A DNA stretch of 35,036 bases. Source: Mariprofundus sp. Its GTDB lineage: Bacteria; Pseudomonadota; Zetaproteobacteria; Mariprofundales; Mariprofundaceae. This document shows positions 17,029-25,308 of this stretch, in pieces (position 1 is the first letter of the stretch; each line of letters starts with the position of its first letter). The notes beneath the pieces are model-generated. The model was not told the DNA's origin and did no database searches. It saw nothing but the letters and a program-made list of their open reading frames with translations. The translations under genes and the position numbers were made by a program. The stretch spans positions 1-35,036 of the forward strand of contig JAUZQJ010000101.1 in the NCBI GenBank assembly GCA_030951045.1, read 5' to 3'.

Positions 17029-18591
17029 TCATGGTTCAGTAGCAACCACATCCTCCATGGTGACACGGAGCACTTCCTCAATACTGGTAACGCCCGCTGC
17101 GACATGGCGGGCCACATCCTGTCGCAGGGTGATCATGTGTTCTTGTTTTGCGATACGGCGCATCGTGGGCAGACCTTTGCCTTCATGGATGGCAGTACGC
17201 ATGGCATCTGAAATGCGTGCCATTTCGTAAATAGCGATACGGCCGGCATAGCCAGTGTCCATGCACAAATCGCAACCTCTGGCATCGTAAATGTGTGTAA
17301 TGCCGGAGAAATCGTCCTGATTTACTTCCAGCCTTTTCCAATCTTCAGCAGTCACTGGGCGTTGCTGACGGCAGTGCGGACACAATCGACGAACCAGTCG
17401 CTGGGCCTGTACCATAATCAGAGATGAGGCGACCAGATAGGGTTCCAGTCCCATGTCCTGCAAACGCAATATGGCTGAGAGTGCGTCATTGGTATGCAGG
17501 GTGGCAAATACCAGGTGACCGGTTAATGAAGCCTGGATAGCAATCTCAGCAGTTTCCAGATCACGAATCTCACCGATCATGACAATGTCTGGATCCTGTC
17601 GCAAAATTGAGCGTAGTCCGGCTGCAAACGTTACACCGATTTTGGGTTGAACCTGCATTTGGCCAACGCCTTCAACCTGATACTCGATAGGGTCTTCAAT
17701 GGTCATGACATTGCGGTTTTTACGATCAACTTCCATCAGGCCAGCGTAGAGTGTGGTACTTTTACCAGAGCCTGTAGGGCCGGTGACCAGCACGATACCA
17801 TGCGGCGATGTAATGACCTCTTGCATGTTTTTCAGCTGCGGAGGACTCATGCCAAGTTGTGGCAGGGTCAGCATGGCTGAACCACGATCAAGTAGTCGCA
17901 TCACGACGCGTTCACCGTGCGCCGTTGGTAGCAGAGATACACGTACATCCACCTCACGGCCGGCAATTTTAACGCGAAAACGACCATCTTGCGGGTGCCT
18001 TTTTTCAGCAATATCGAGCCCTGCCATCACCTTGATGCGGCTGGTAATGGCGGCCTGTACCCCTTTGGGGGGATGTACGATGGTATGCAGTACGCCATCA
18101 ATACGGAAGCGTACCAGCAATCGTGTTTCAAAGGGTTCGATGTGGATATCACTGGCGCGTTCTTTAAGTGCCTGCGAAATTAATGTGTTCACCAGCCGAA
18201 TGACCGGCGCATCGTCTTCTGATTCGAGCAGATCTCCAACTTCTTCGAGTTCACGCGAAAGATCATCGCCGCCCATATCCTCAAGCATCTGCTCGGCTGA
18301 GGCTGAAGCCATATCAAAGACCTGATTCAAGGCGGTCAGCAGTGCTTCTTTAGGAACCAGTACCGGTGATGGTTCAGCGCCAAACATACGCCGACAATCA
18401 TCCAATAGTTCCCATGGCCATGCATTTTCATCGCAAACGGCGACAGGATTTGCCTCATCCTGTGTTGGTTTTAGCGGCAAAACGAGGCTTGCGCGCAAAA
18501 CTGGCAAAGAAAATTTCAGTACGCGTTGGACATCAACGAGCTCATTGCTTAGGCGAGGGATCTGTTTCAAAAGATGGGTCGCATCAATCAA
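17029..18591 (-). CDS. gspE: Type II secretion system ATPase GspE
   Basis: GspE is the cytoplasmic hexameric ATPase powering pseudopilus assembly. The 520 residues contain the Walker A motif GPTGSGKSTTLYAG (about 265-275), Asp box DRKNRNVMTIEDPIEYQVEG, Walker B region RQDPDIVMIGEIRD and His box LTGHLVFATLHTNDA. A tetracysteine zinc site follows (CPHC near 404, CDLCMDTGYAGR near 440). The start appears to be TTG at 18591, immediately after the gspD stop with no spacer. No better in-frame start is evident nearby, and coupled re-initiation is likely. Confidence 0.97.
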   Translation of the reverse strand: MIDATHLLKQIPRLSNELVDVQRVLKFSLPVLRASLVLPLKPTQDEANPVAVCDENAWPWELLDDCRRMFGAEPSPVLVPKEALLTALNQVFDMASASAEQMLEDMGGDDLSRELEEVGDLLESEDDAPVIRLVNTLISQALKERASDIHIEPFETRLLVRFRIDGVLHTIVHPPKGVQAAITSRIKVMAGLDIAEKRHPQDGRFRVKIAGREVDVRVSLLPTAHGERVVMRLLDRGSAMLTLPQLGMSPPQLKNMQEVITSPHGIVLVTGPTGSGKSTTLYAGLMEVDRKNRNVMTIEDPIEYQVEGVGQMQVQPKIGVTFAAGLRSILRQDPDIVMIGEIRDLETAEIAIQASLTGHLVFATLHTNDALSAILRLQDMGLEPYLVASSLIMVQAQRLVRRLCPHCRQQRPVTAEDWKRLEVNQDDFSGITHIYDARGCDLCMDTGYAGRIAIYEMARISDAMRTAIHEGKGLPTMRRIAKQEHMITLRQDVARHVAAGVTSIEEVLRVTMEDVVATEP

Positions 18592-20535
18592 CTATTGCTG
18601 CTGAGTGGCAGCAGGGGCAGCTGATTTATTACTAGCATTGGGTGTGAGCTCGGCGGGCATTTGTTTTTCTTTTTTGGGGAAAATGATTGTACCGCCTTGT
18701 AGTGGCTGCTCGTACAATTTTTTAATGTCGATGTACTTGTGATCGGTGATCTCTTCAATCTGGCTGGCATTTACGATGATATTGGGTTTGAGGAATACCA
18801 TTAAATTGGTTTTGGTTGTGATGTTTTCAGTGAATTTAAACGGTTCACCAAACAGAGGTACTGCTCCTAAACAAGGCACCTTCTGCACAGTGGCTGTTTT
18901 GTCATCCCGCATTAAACCACCGAGCACAATCATCTGTTGATCATTGGCCAGCACCACTGTTTTAATGGAGCGCTTGCTTGTGATCAGACCGCCTTCTGCC
19001 GCTGTGCCACCATCAACACTGGATATCTCCTGATAGATTTCTAATCGAACGGAATCACCTTCTGAAATTTGCGGTTTTACGCGCAGTGTCAGCCCTACAT
19101 CTTTGCGTTCAATGGTTTGGAATGGGTTGGATATGCCTCCCTGGGTTGAGTTCTGACCAGTTAAAAACGGCACATTTTTACCTACGATAATTTCTGCCTC
19201 TTCATTATCCATGGTTAGCAGGTTGGGTGTAGAGAGCACATTGGCATCCACATCTGATTGCATGGCCTGTGCTAATGCGCCAATGGATAGGGCTTTATTG
19301 AGTACGCCCAGTGTCAGGCCGGTGGGAGCTGCTGCGGTTAGTGCTGTAGCGGTACTGGTAGGGGCTGCTGCTACGGCATTGGCTGCCAAAGCCGCGCCAA
19401 CCGGCTTGATATTTTGAAAGTTCTGTACACCTGCACCGATGCCGCTGGTGGCCATCCATTCAACACCAAAACGTTCGATCGCATTACCGCTGACTTCAAC
19501 AATCAGGGCTTCTACCAGCACCTGCCGGCGGCGAATGTCCAGTCTGTCGATAATGCGGCTGACAGCCTTAATATCGCTGGGGTCAGCTGTGATAAGCAGT
19601 GCGTTGGTCGATGCATCTGCCACAAGTTTCACATCGCCTGAAAACAGCGGTTTTGTCTGCCCTGGTTTGGCAATTACAGCAGATTGCCCTCCAACCAGTT
19701 CATTGATAACTTTAGCAACATCTTCGGCATTGGCGTGTTTAAGATAACGCACCTGTAAACGATCACTGTCAGATTCGGGCGCGACATCGAGACGTTCAAT
19801 CACCCCTGCAACTTCGTTTATGATTTGTGGAGCGGCGACAACAATTAACATATTACCGGGCTGATGCGCTAAGGCTTTGACAGCCCCATGCTGGGCTCCT
19901 GGAGTGTTAGCGGCATACAGGGTGGTAAGTGTAGTAGCCAGCTTGTCAGCGGATGCATGTTTGAGTGTGAATAGTTGTACGCCAACAGCATCCTTGCGAT
20001 CTAGCAGGGTCATGATGCGTTGGATGCGTTGAATGTTGCTTGCGCTATCGGTGAGCAGCAACATATTGCCGCGCGGGTAAGCGACCAGATGACTGTTCGG
20101 CGATATTAGCGGGCGAATGAGTGCAACCAGTTGTTGGGCATCGGCAAAGCGTAACTTGATCACTTGCGTAACCATAGAATCGTCACCCACACCCTGACTC
20201 ATACGTACAGGTAGCGCTTTTTGTTTACTTTCAGCCCTGGGAACGATTTTGGTGATGGATGAACCGGGCACCGTGGCGAAGCCATTGACCTCTAGTACAG
20301 AGAGGAATACTTCATAAGCATGCTCTTCGGAAATTGGTGTGGGCGATACGATAGTGACTTTGCCTTTAACACGGTTATCCACGAGAAAGTTTTTGCCGGA
20401 GAAGCCTGCTACAAATTCAATAAAGGCACGGATGTCAGCATTTTTGAAATTTAATGTGATTTCTTTAGAGATGGCTAAAGGAGCACTGAAAAATAGTGAA
20501 AAACACAGTGCTATGGCGATAAACTTTAAATTCAT
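18592..20535 (-). CDS. gspD: Type II secretion system secretin GspD
   Basis: GspD forms the outer-membrane channel. After a signal peptide (IAIALCFSLFFSAPLAIS), the N0 domain is seen (ITLNFKNADIRAFIEFVAGFSGKNFLVD). N1-N3 follow (VIKLRFADAQQLVALIRPLI; LFTLKHASADKLATTL; VRYLKHANAEDVAKVINELV). The secretin domain has RRQVLVEALIVEVSGNAIERFGVEW, NVPFLTGQNS and VPCLGAVPLFGEPFKF. An Ala/Thr-rich low-complexity insert (about residues 395-420) replaces the usual flexible loop. I use ATG 20535 (MNLKF), preceded by GGGG, rather than the track's 20553. This is the first gene of the operon. No gspC precedes it. A lysine-rich tail follows the S-domain region. Confidence 0.97.
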   Translation of the reverse strand: MNLKFIAIALCFSLFFSAPLAISKEITLNFKNADIRAFIEFVAGFSGKNFLVDNRVKGKVTIVSPTPISEEHAYEVFLSVLEVNGFATVPGSSITKIVPRAESKQKALPVRMSQGVGDDSMVTQVIKLRFADAQQLVALIRPLISPNSHLVAYPRGNMLLLTDSASNIQRIQRIMTLLDRKDAVGVQLFTLKHASADKLATTLTTLYAANTPGAQHGAVKALAHQPGNMLIVVAAPQIINEVAGVIERLDVAPESDSDRLQVRYLKHANAEDVAKVINELVGGQSAVIAKPGQTKPLFSGDVKLVADASTNALLITADPSDIKAVSRIIDRLDIRRRQVLVEALIVEVSGNAIERFGVEWMATSGIGAGVQNFQNIKPVGAALAANAVAAAPTSTATALTAAAPTGLTLGVLNKALSIGALAQAMQSDVDANVLSTPNLLTMDNEEAEIIVGKNVPFLTGQNSTQGGISNPFQTIERKDVGLTLRVKPQISEGDSVRLEIYQEISSVDGGTAAEGGLITSKRSIKTVVLANDQQMIVLGGLMRDDKTATVQKVPCLGAVPLFGEPFKFTENITTKTNLMVFLKPNIIVNASQIEEITDHKYIDIKKLYEQPLQGGTIIFPKKEKQMPAELTPNASNKSAAPAATQQQ

Positions 20536-20796
20536 TGTGGCCCCAAAAATCATTTCTTAATGTTGGCATCATAGTGAAATGCCCGTGAGTGACCAGCACT
20601 CTTTGTTGTGGTGAACACTAGTGTAGCCTGTTTTCCGAATTTTGGGGCAATAAGAGTTCACTTGATGATGGTTTGTTGTCCGTGTGGTTGATTCTTAACC
20701 GCAATGATCACATCGTGAAATATATAGTACTTCTTCAATTGAAATAAAACACATACAGTTCATGCAAAAGTATCATGCGAGATAAGGGGAGTGCTG
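20536..20796. other. Divergent intergenic region between gspD and the dedA-type gene
   Basis: This stretch of about 260 bases must carry the promoter of the T2SS operon (minus) and of the DedA-type gene (plus). It is AT-rich near the plus-strand gene (gaaatatatagtacttcttcaattgaaataaaac). I see no promoter hexamer pair with good spacing, nor an inverted repeat I would defend. Confidence 0.4.
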
Positions 20797-21813
20797 ATGG
20801 ACATGGAGTTCGCCAAGCAGCTGATTGACCAATATGGTTATCTGGCTGTGTTTTTATCTACCGTTATCGAGGGCGAAGTGGTTGTGCTGGCTGCGGCTGC
20901 TTTGGCTGCTTTGGGGATGCTGGAAGCGCATTGGGTGATTGCTGTCTCTGCAGCAGGTGCTTTTGTCGGGCATCTCCTGCTCTTTGCAGTGGGGCGTTGG
21001 AAAGGCATGCTGATTATAGAAGCGTTCCCGTTATTACGCCGTCACTATCCTAAGGCCAATAAAATTATGGATGATTATGCCAATTGGTCGGTGTTTATTT
21101 TTCAATATTTGTATGGCATGCGCATTGTTTCAGCTATCCTGTTTGGATGTTCAACGATCAGCGCCAGCCGTTTCTTCTTTTTGCAATCGATCAATTGTAT
21201 TATTTGGGCATTTGTAGTCTATTTTGCAGGGCATATGATAGGCATAGTGGCTATGCAGTTATTTGAGATGGTAGGTATATACGGTTTGCTTGTAGTGATT
21301 GCCGTGGTTGGCCTGGTAGTGCTTAAATTATATCACCGTTATGGCCATCATCACGTTATGGCCTTTCTGGCGAGTGGACGTAAGGTAGGTAAGGAACAGC
21401 TTGATGAAAGTGAAGGCAGGCATTTTGTACTGGAACAGCTGGATTACCATATGGGACTGGCAAATCGTAGTGAGCAACCGTTAACGCTGCTGTTAATAAA
21501 ATTGGCTACAAAAGATGAAAAGAACAATAGGCTCACTCTTAAATTTATCACTAAAGAACTCAATATGCTGTTGCAAGAGGGTGATATTCCGGCGCGTTTC
21601 TCGCATGATACCTATGCCATTATTTCCCCATGCTCGACTGAAGCTAGTGCAAAACAATCGGTGCATGATTTGATGATGCAAATGGAAAAAGATTTGCCCA
21701 AACATGCACATCTTGCGCCTATGTGTATTGGTTACTCCGAGTGGCATTTCAAGATGACTTCCGGTCAACTGTTGGATGAGGCCTATGGAAGTATGAGGCC
21801 GCTTACATCTTAA
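20797..21813 (+). CDS. DedA-family membrane protein fused to a degenerate GGDEF-like domain
   Basis: Residues 1 to about 190 form a DedA/SNARE-associated membrane domain: YLAVFLSTVIEGEVVVLAAAALAALG, AAGAFVGHLLLFAVGRWKG, then FQYLYGMRIVSAILFGCSTIS with the family Arg, and helices to about 190. DedA proteins are proton-linked lipid flippases or lipid-homeostasis factors. Residues about 205-338 follow the layout of a GGDEF domain: HFVLEQLDYHMGLANRSEQPLTLLLIKLA, LKFITKELNMLLQEGDIPARFSHDTYAII, then MCIGYSEW and LLDEAYGSM. The catalytic GGDEF signature is replaced by FSHDTY, so no cyclase activity is expected. ATG 20797 follows AAGGGGA at proper spacing; the track's GTG at 20791 does not. The domain identity is inferred by pattern. 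Confidence 0.82.
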   Translation: MDMEFAKQLIDQYGYLAVFLSTVIEGEVVVLAAAALAALGMLEAHWVIAVSAAGAFVGHLLLFAVGRWKGMLIIEAFPLLRRHYPKANKIMDDYANWSVFIFQYLYGMRIVSAILFGCSTISASRFFFLQSINCIIWAFVVYFAGHMIGIVAMQLFEMVGIYGLLVVIAVVGLVVLKLYHRYGHHHVMAFLASGRKVGKEQLDESEGRHFVLEQLDYHMGLANRSEQPLTLLLIKLATKDEKNNRLTLKFITKELNMLLQEGDIPARFSHDTYAIISPCSTEASAKQSVHDLMMQMEKDLPKHAHLAPMCIGYSEWHFKMTSGQLLDEAYGSMRPLTS

Positions 21814-21854
21814 AATAGATTTTTTGAACTTGATAAATATAAGTATTATTTTTC

Positions 21855-21863
21855 TGCTATAAT
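21855..21863 (+). promoter_or_regulatory. Candidate extended -10 promoter for the zinc-ribbon gene
   Basis: TGCTATAAT combines the TGn extension with a perfect TATAAT. The -35 region is AT-rich and has no good TTGACA at 17 bases, as is usual for extended -10 promoters. It lies 54 bases upstream of the small zinc-ribbon ORF. Confidence 0.45.
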
Positions 21864-21916
21864 CAGAGCGACAACATACCAATGCTATGTGTATGGATTG
21901 GTTGTAGGAGGATCTG

Positions 21917-22066
21917 ATGTCAGTTAAATGCCCTTATTGTGGCGGCGTGGAAGTAAGCAGAACATATCGAAAGAACTGGATGCGCTTTATCTTATATAGT
22001 AAGCGGTATAAATGCTGGGAATGTCAGCGCGTCTTTTTGAAGTGGGTCGGTTGGACTTTTTCTTGA
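21917..22066 (+). CDS. 49-residue zinc-ribbon protein
   Basis: This is too short for the ORF track. The ATG at 21917 follows an excellent ribosome site (GTAGGAGG, 5-base spacing). The product MSVKCPYCGGVEVSRTYRKN...YKCWECQRVFLKWVGWTFS has a classical zinc ribbon: CPYC at 5-8 and CWEC at 33-36. An aromatic, basic linker and Trp-rich tail complete it. Zinc ribbons of this type bind nucleic acid or act as small protein-interaction modules; the target is unknown. It is a stand-alone gene with its own likely promoter, between the DedA-type gene and the MFS gene. Confidence 0.75.
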   Translation: MSVKCPYCGGVEVSRTYRKNWMRFILYSKRYKCWECQRVFLKWVGWTFS

Positions 22067-22321
22067 TTTTCGCGTTATGTAATGTGCGTTATAGGGTTGT
22101 TGTCATCGCCTTAATAAGGGGGGTCTCATTATTTCAATGAAGATGTTTCTTTTTCAATTTTTATTGTAAATTATAGACTTCTATGCTGTTATCTTAGTCG
22201 GGTGAATCCTATTTTCTATTTTCTTATATGTTGAATTGATGATTTTATCGATGGGCTAATTAGAGTTCCTGATGGTGAAAGGGCATACTTGCCCGCCTGA
22301 ACAATTTTTAAGGGATGAATC

Positions 22322-23698
22322 ATGAATCAATTTGAAAAGCGAGGCACATTCTCACTGGCAGCTATTTATGGTCTGCGCATGATGGGCTTGTTTCTTATCT
22401 TACCGGTATTCGCTTTGTATTCCGAAGGTTTACAAGGTGTTACGCCAATGTTGATGGGGCTGGCGTTAGGTGCTTATGGCTTTACGATGGCAATGCTGCA
22501 AATTCCATTTGGCTGGATGTCTGATCGCATAGGCCGCAAGCCGGTGATTGCAGCGGGCCTGTTGATATTCGCCGTGGGTAGTGTGGTGGCAGCTATGGCT
22601 GATTCGATTGGCTGGGTGATTGTCGGGCGAGCGTTGCAGGGGGCAGGGGCAATCGCTGCTGCAATGATGGCTCTATTGGCTGATCTGACACGTGAAGAGG
22701 TGCGCAGTAAGGCGATGGCGACAGTCGGTATGACGATTGGTATGTCCTTTACGTTGGCGTTGGTGCTGGGTCCATTTCTAGGTTCCAGTATCGGGGTGGA
22801 TGGTATTTTCTGGCTGACCGCTGTGCTAGCGATTCTTGCGATTGGCGTGTTGTTTTGGATGGTGCCTGATCCATTGCCAGCCGATACCCATACGCATAGG
22901 GATGTACAGTCGCTACCCAATGAATTTGGTCGTGTGCTTAAAAACCCACAGCTATTGCGGCTGGATGCCGGTATCATGATTTTGCATGCCGTGATGATGG
23001 CGGTATTTATCGGATTGCCATTTGTACTGCGTGATCACCTTGGAATTGCTGTCTCTTCTCATGCCTGGGTCTATCTACCTATTCTGGTGGTTGCTCTGAT
23101 CCTGATGATCCCCATGATTATTGTGGCAGAGAAAAAAGAAAAAATGAAACAGGTGTTTTTGACCAGTATCGTCTTGATCGCTACGGCATGTGCACTGCTT
23201 GGTTTGTGGCATGACTCGATGTTTGCAGTGGTTGTTGGCCTGTTTCTCTTCTTTGTGGCTTACAATGTATTGGAAGCAACACTGCCCTCATTGATTTCGC
23301 GCATGGCTCCGATTGATGCCAAAGGGACAGCCATGGGTGTCTATTCTACATCACAGTTCTTCGGTGCTTTTTTGGGTGGCATCGTGGGTGGCTGGTGTTA
23401 CGGCGCATTTGATGTGCAGGGTGTGTTCTTCGGGGCGGCGGGTGTAGCTGTCTTGTGGTTGCTGGTAGCGATGGGCATGCAGATGCCAGTAATGCGTTCA
23501 TCTATGATGGCGCACGTGGATAGCAATACCAATGCCGATGAGTTGCAGGTTAAGCTGCTTGCTCTGGCCGGTATTAGCGAAGCGAAAGTAGTGCCCGATG
23601 AAAATGCTGTGTTTTTGCGTGTAGATAAAAAGGTGTTTGAGCCGGAAGTGTTTGAGCAACTACTCAAACCGTACCAAACCCAATCAGATCACGCTTAG
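22322..23698 (+). CDS. yajR: MFS transporter of the YajR type with C-terminal YAM domain
   Basis: The 458 residues form a 12-helix major facilitator with the drug:H+ antiporter motif A (GWMSDRIGRKPVIAAG). The match to E. coli YajR is long: LRMMGLFLILPVFALYSEGLQG, VGRALQGAGAIAAAMMALLADLTREE, LVLGPFLGSSIG, KGTAMGVYSTSQFFGAFLGGIVGGW. The last 50 or so residues (QVKLLALAGISEAKVVPDENAVFLRVDKK) form the ferredoxin-like YAM domain that defines this subfamily. The substrate of YajR is not established, although efflux is presumed. The ATG at 22322 follows AAGGGATG. A hairpin terminator lies downstream. Confidence 0.9.
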   Translation: MNQFEKRGTFSLAAIYGLRMMGLFLILPVFALYSEGLQGVTPMLMGLALGAYGFTMAMLQIPFGWMSDRIGRKPVIAAGLLIFAVGSVVAAMADSIGWVIVGRALQGAGAIAAAMMALLADLTREEVRSKAMATVGMTIGMSFTLALVLGPFLGSSIGVDGIFWLTAVLAILAIGVLFWMVPDPLPADTHTHRDVQSLPNEFGRVLKNPQLLRLDAGIMILHAVMMAVFIGLPFVLRDHLGIAVSSHAWVYLPILVVALILMIPMIIVAEKKEKMKQVFLTSIVLIATACALLGLWHDSMFAVVVGLFLFFVAYNVLEATLPSLISRMAPIDAKGTAMGVYSTSQFFGAFLGGIVGGWCYGAFDVQGVFFGAAGVAVLWLLVAMGMQMPVMRSSMMAHVDSNTNADELQVKLLALAGISEAKVVPDENAVFLRVDKKVFEPEVFEQLLKPYQTQSDHA

Positions 23699-23758
23699 TA
23701 TTCACATTGCTTCGTCTGAATTAAGAAGCAGGTCTCTGATCCTTTAAATGATATATCT

Positions 23759-23785
23759 ATCAGGCTCCTCTTTGAGGGGCCTGAT
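23759..23785 (+). terminator. Rho-independent-type terminator after the MFS gene
   Basis: ATCAGGCTCCTC (23759-23770) pairs with GAGGGGCCTGAT (23774-23785) around a TTT loop, with one G-T wobble. The downstream sequence TTCGCTT is only modestly T-rich, so termination efficiency is uncertain. Position after the convergent MFS gene supports the call. Confidence 0.7.
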
Positions 23786-23870
23786 TTCGCTTGGCCAATA
23801 GAGAATTATTCACTTTTCGGAAATTAAATTGCCAATCTACCCCATATGGGTGATTCGGATTGATTTATAC

Positions 23871-23899
23871 TATAGTACTTCATATCATGAAATACTATA
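23871..23899. repeat. AT-rich near-perfect 13-bp inverted repeat in a convergent intergenic region
   Basis: TATAGTACTTCAT and ATGAAATACTATA are reverse complements with a single mismatch, separated by ATC. It lies between the 3' ends of two convergent genes, so it may act as a second, weak terminator or mRNA 3' end structure. Wider flanks carry a GGCCAAT...ATTGGCC inverted pair (near 23792 and 23913), which could also suggest a tiny non-coding repeat element. No second copy occurs in the window. Confidence 0.45.
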
Positions 23900-23958
23900 A
23901 GTTGTAGCGATTGGCCGAACTTGAAGGAAATTACTGATGTTTGAGTGCGCTAAATATT

Positions 23959-24486
23959 TCAGGCTTTTTTCTTTTTATCCAGGCGATTTTTGAGTTTGGT
24001 GTTTTTGACCCAGCGGCGAAACAGCATTAAACGTTTGCCGCCGCGCTTCTCTTCACAGATCGGGCAGGTGAGGTAACTCATGTAGAGTTCTTTGGGCATT
24101 AAGCCTTCATCGAGTAGCTCAGATTGCATTTTACGCACTTCTTTACGGATCTCGGTGACATCGCCATGCAAGAGATGCACACGGAGATGAAACGGATTGG
24201 GAAGCACTGCGATATTGCGCGCTGGAGAGTTCTCTTCCGCCAACGGGCAAAGCATCTGGCCACGAAAGGCACCGGTGCGAGTCAGGTTAAATCCTGGCCA
24301 TTTTTCATTAAGTTCCAGACGTTCAATGTCCGCCTTTTGCCTGATCAAGTTGGATTCATAACCAATCGGCATATGCATGAACATTGGTATTTTCAGTGTG
24401 TGGACAAGTTGACCACCCAGATCAATGTCTCCGCTACGCCAGTCCGGGTATTCAGATGGGCAACCACATTCTAAACGGGGGCTCAT
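23959..24486 (-). CDS. Conserved-looking Cys-containing protein of unknown function
   Basis: I do not recognise the family. The 175-residue soluble protein has an N-terminal CGC pair (LECGCPSEYPDW), another Cys mid-way (RGQMLCPLAEE) and a CPIC pair (YLTCPICEEKRGG). This suggests metal or heme-iron binding or structural zinc. It contains an interrupted HMPIGYE-like segment, an acidic/basic helical region (VTEIRKEVRKMQSELLDEG) and a very basic C-terminus (KNTKLKNRLDKKKKA). There is no signal peptide or membrane helix, so it is probably cytoplasmic. It begins 3 bases after the oxidase-subunit-like gene with no clear ribosome site, implying translational coupling and a shared role. Confidence 0.7.
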   Translation of the reverse strand: MSPRLECGCPSEYPDWRSGDIDLGGQLVHTLKIPMFMHMPIGYESNLIRQKADIERLELNEKWPGFNLTRTGAFRGQMLCPLAEENSPARNIAVLPNPFHLRVHLLHGDVTEIRKEVRKMQSELLDEGLMPKELYMSYLTCPICEEKRGGKRLMLFRRWVKNTKLKNRLDKKKKA

Positions 24487-24489
24487 TGA

Positions 24490-25053
24490 TCAGGAGTTCT
24501 TGTACAGGCCCTTTACGGACAATAGTACGTTGGCTAGGTAAGCCCAGAAGCCGATCGCAAGGGCGGTCGCAGCAATAGATATAACCGGGCCATAGAAGCG
24601 GTGAATGGCAGGAATTTCTTCAGGGCTTGTGAGCCAGAGGTTGCCTTCCCAAATACCGAAGATCATTAATGAGATATAAAATGCAGACACACCACAGGCT
24701 GACCACCAGAAGGAGTGCTCTGCCATGCTGCGAGAATAGATCGGTTTGTGGGTGATTTTCGGAATTAAATAATAGGTGATGGCCATGCCGAGAATGGTCA
24801 CGCCACCAACCAGGTTGATATGAGCATGTGCTAGAGGGTCAATCATGTGGCCGGGGCCACCATATGGGCTGCCTATAGAATCCAGCCAAGCGCGAATGGC
24901 CGGAATAACCTGCAGTACACCATGAACAGTACCTACAAAAAAAGAGACTACGGAGAAAATAAGGAACTTGGCAAGATAGCGTAATTCCTTTGGTTTTTGA
25001 TCATCTGCGGAACGTGATGGTGTGTGTGTGTTTTCAGACAGGTCATTTGACAT
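24490..25053 (-). CDS. Short stand-alone heme-copper oxidase subunit I-like (CcoN/NorB-like) membrane protein
   Basis: The product of about 187 residues has four or five membrane helices. The stretch LAHAHINLVGGVTILGMAITYYLIPKI matches the HAHxNLxG region found in CcoN/NorB-type heme-copper oxidase subunit I and its short stand-alone paralogs. A later histidine begins HRFYGPVISIAATALAIGFW. The canonical subunit I is more than 450 residues with six metal-ligand histidines, so this protein cannot be a full oxidase. Short paralogs of this type occur widely, and heme binding is likely but unproven. I prefer the start at 25053 (MSNDLSE); the track's 25107 adds a Cys-rich stretch without support, and neither has a clear ribosome site. 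Confidence 0.7.
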   Translation of the reverse strand: MSNDLSENTHTPSRSADDQKPKELRYLAKFLIFSVVSFFVGTVHGVLQVIPAIRAWLDSIGSPYGGPGHMIDPLAHAHINLVGGVTILGMAITYYLIPKITHKPIYSRSMAEHSFWWSACGVSAFYISLMIFGIWEGNLWLTSPEEIPAIHRFYGPVISIAATALAIGFWAYLANVLLSVKGLYKNS

Positions 25054-25257
25054 GGGCGAAGCGTAGCGATTTAAGCATCGAGTGCAATACAGATGCGTTA
25101 TATGCACAGGGTAATCGTATTAAAACACCTTATGTTTTACAGCTTATTCAGTATTTTCCACCGCAGTCCCCAGGGGGAAAGTTTCGCAAAGTAAGTCAAA
25201 GGCGGCAGTTGTAAAAGTAGATGTATTCACCAGCTAACTATAGTAAGTATTAGGAAG

Positions 25258-25288
25258 AAAACCCTAACATGTTAAAATAAAGGGTTTT
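25258..25288 (+). repeat. Hairpin AAAACCCT...AGGGTTTT upstream of the DUF420-like operon
   Basis: An 8-bp perfect inverted repeat (AAAACCCT 25258-25265, AGGGTTTT 25281-25288) encloses the palindrome AACATGTT. It lies upstream of a good ribosome site and the leader ORF. It could be a regulator-binding site or an upstream terminator of readthrough. The loop is 15 bases and the T-run is only four. Confidence 0.35.
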
Positions 25289-25308
25289 ACTCTGCGCCAA
25301 GGAGAATT

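Noticed and set aside
17753-18325. 190-residue plus-strand ORF antisense to gspE
   Set aside because: It lies wholly inside a well-supported GspE with all motifs. Its sequence is serine-rich with no recognisable domain or start signal.
25015-25035. Short GT/AC dinucleotide run as a microsatellite or phase-variable tract
   Set aside because: Only five to six units, and inside a coding N-terminus. Too short to support a slippage claim.
24490-25053. Complete cbb3 oxidase or nitric oxide reductase subunit
   Set aside because: It has fewer than 200 residues and only a few of the metal-ligand histidines. There is no partner subunit, so it is only a short paralog.
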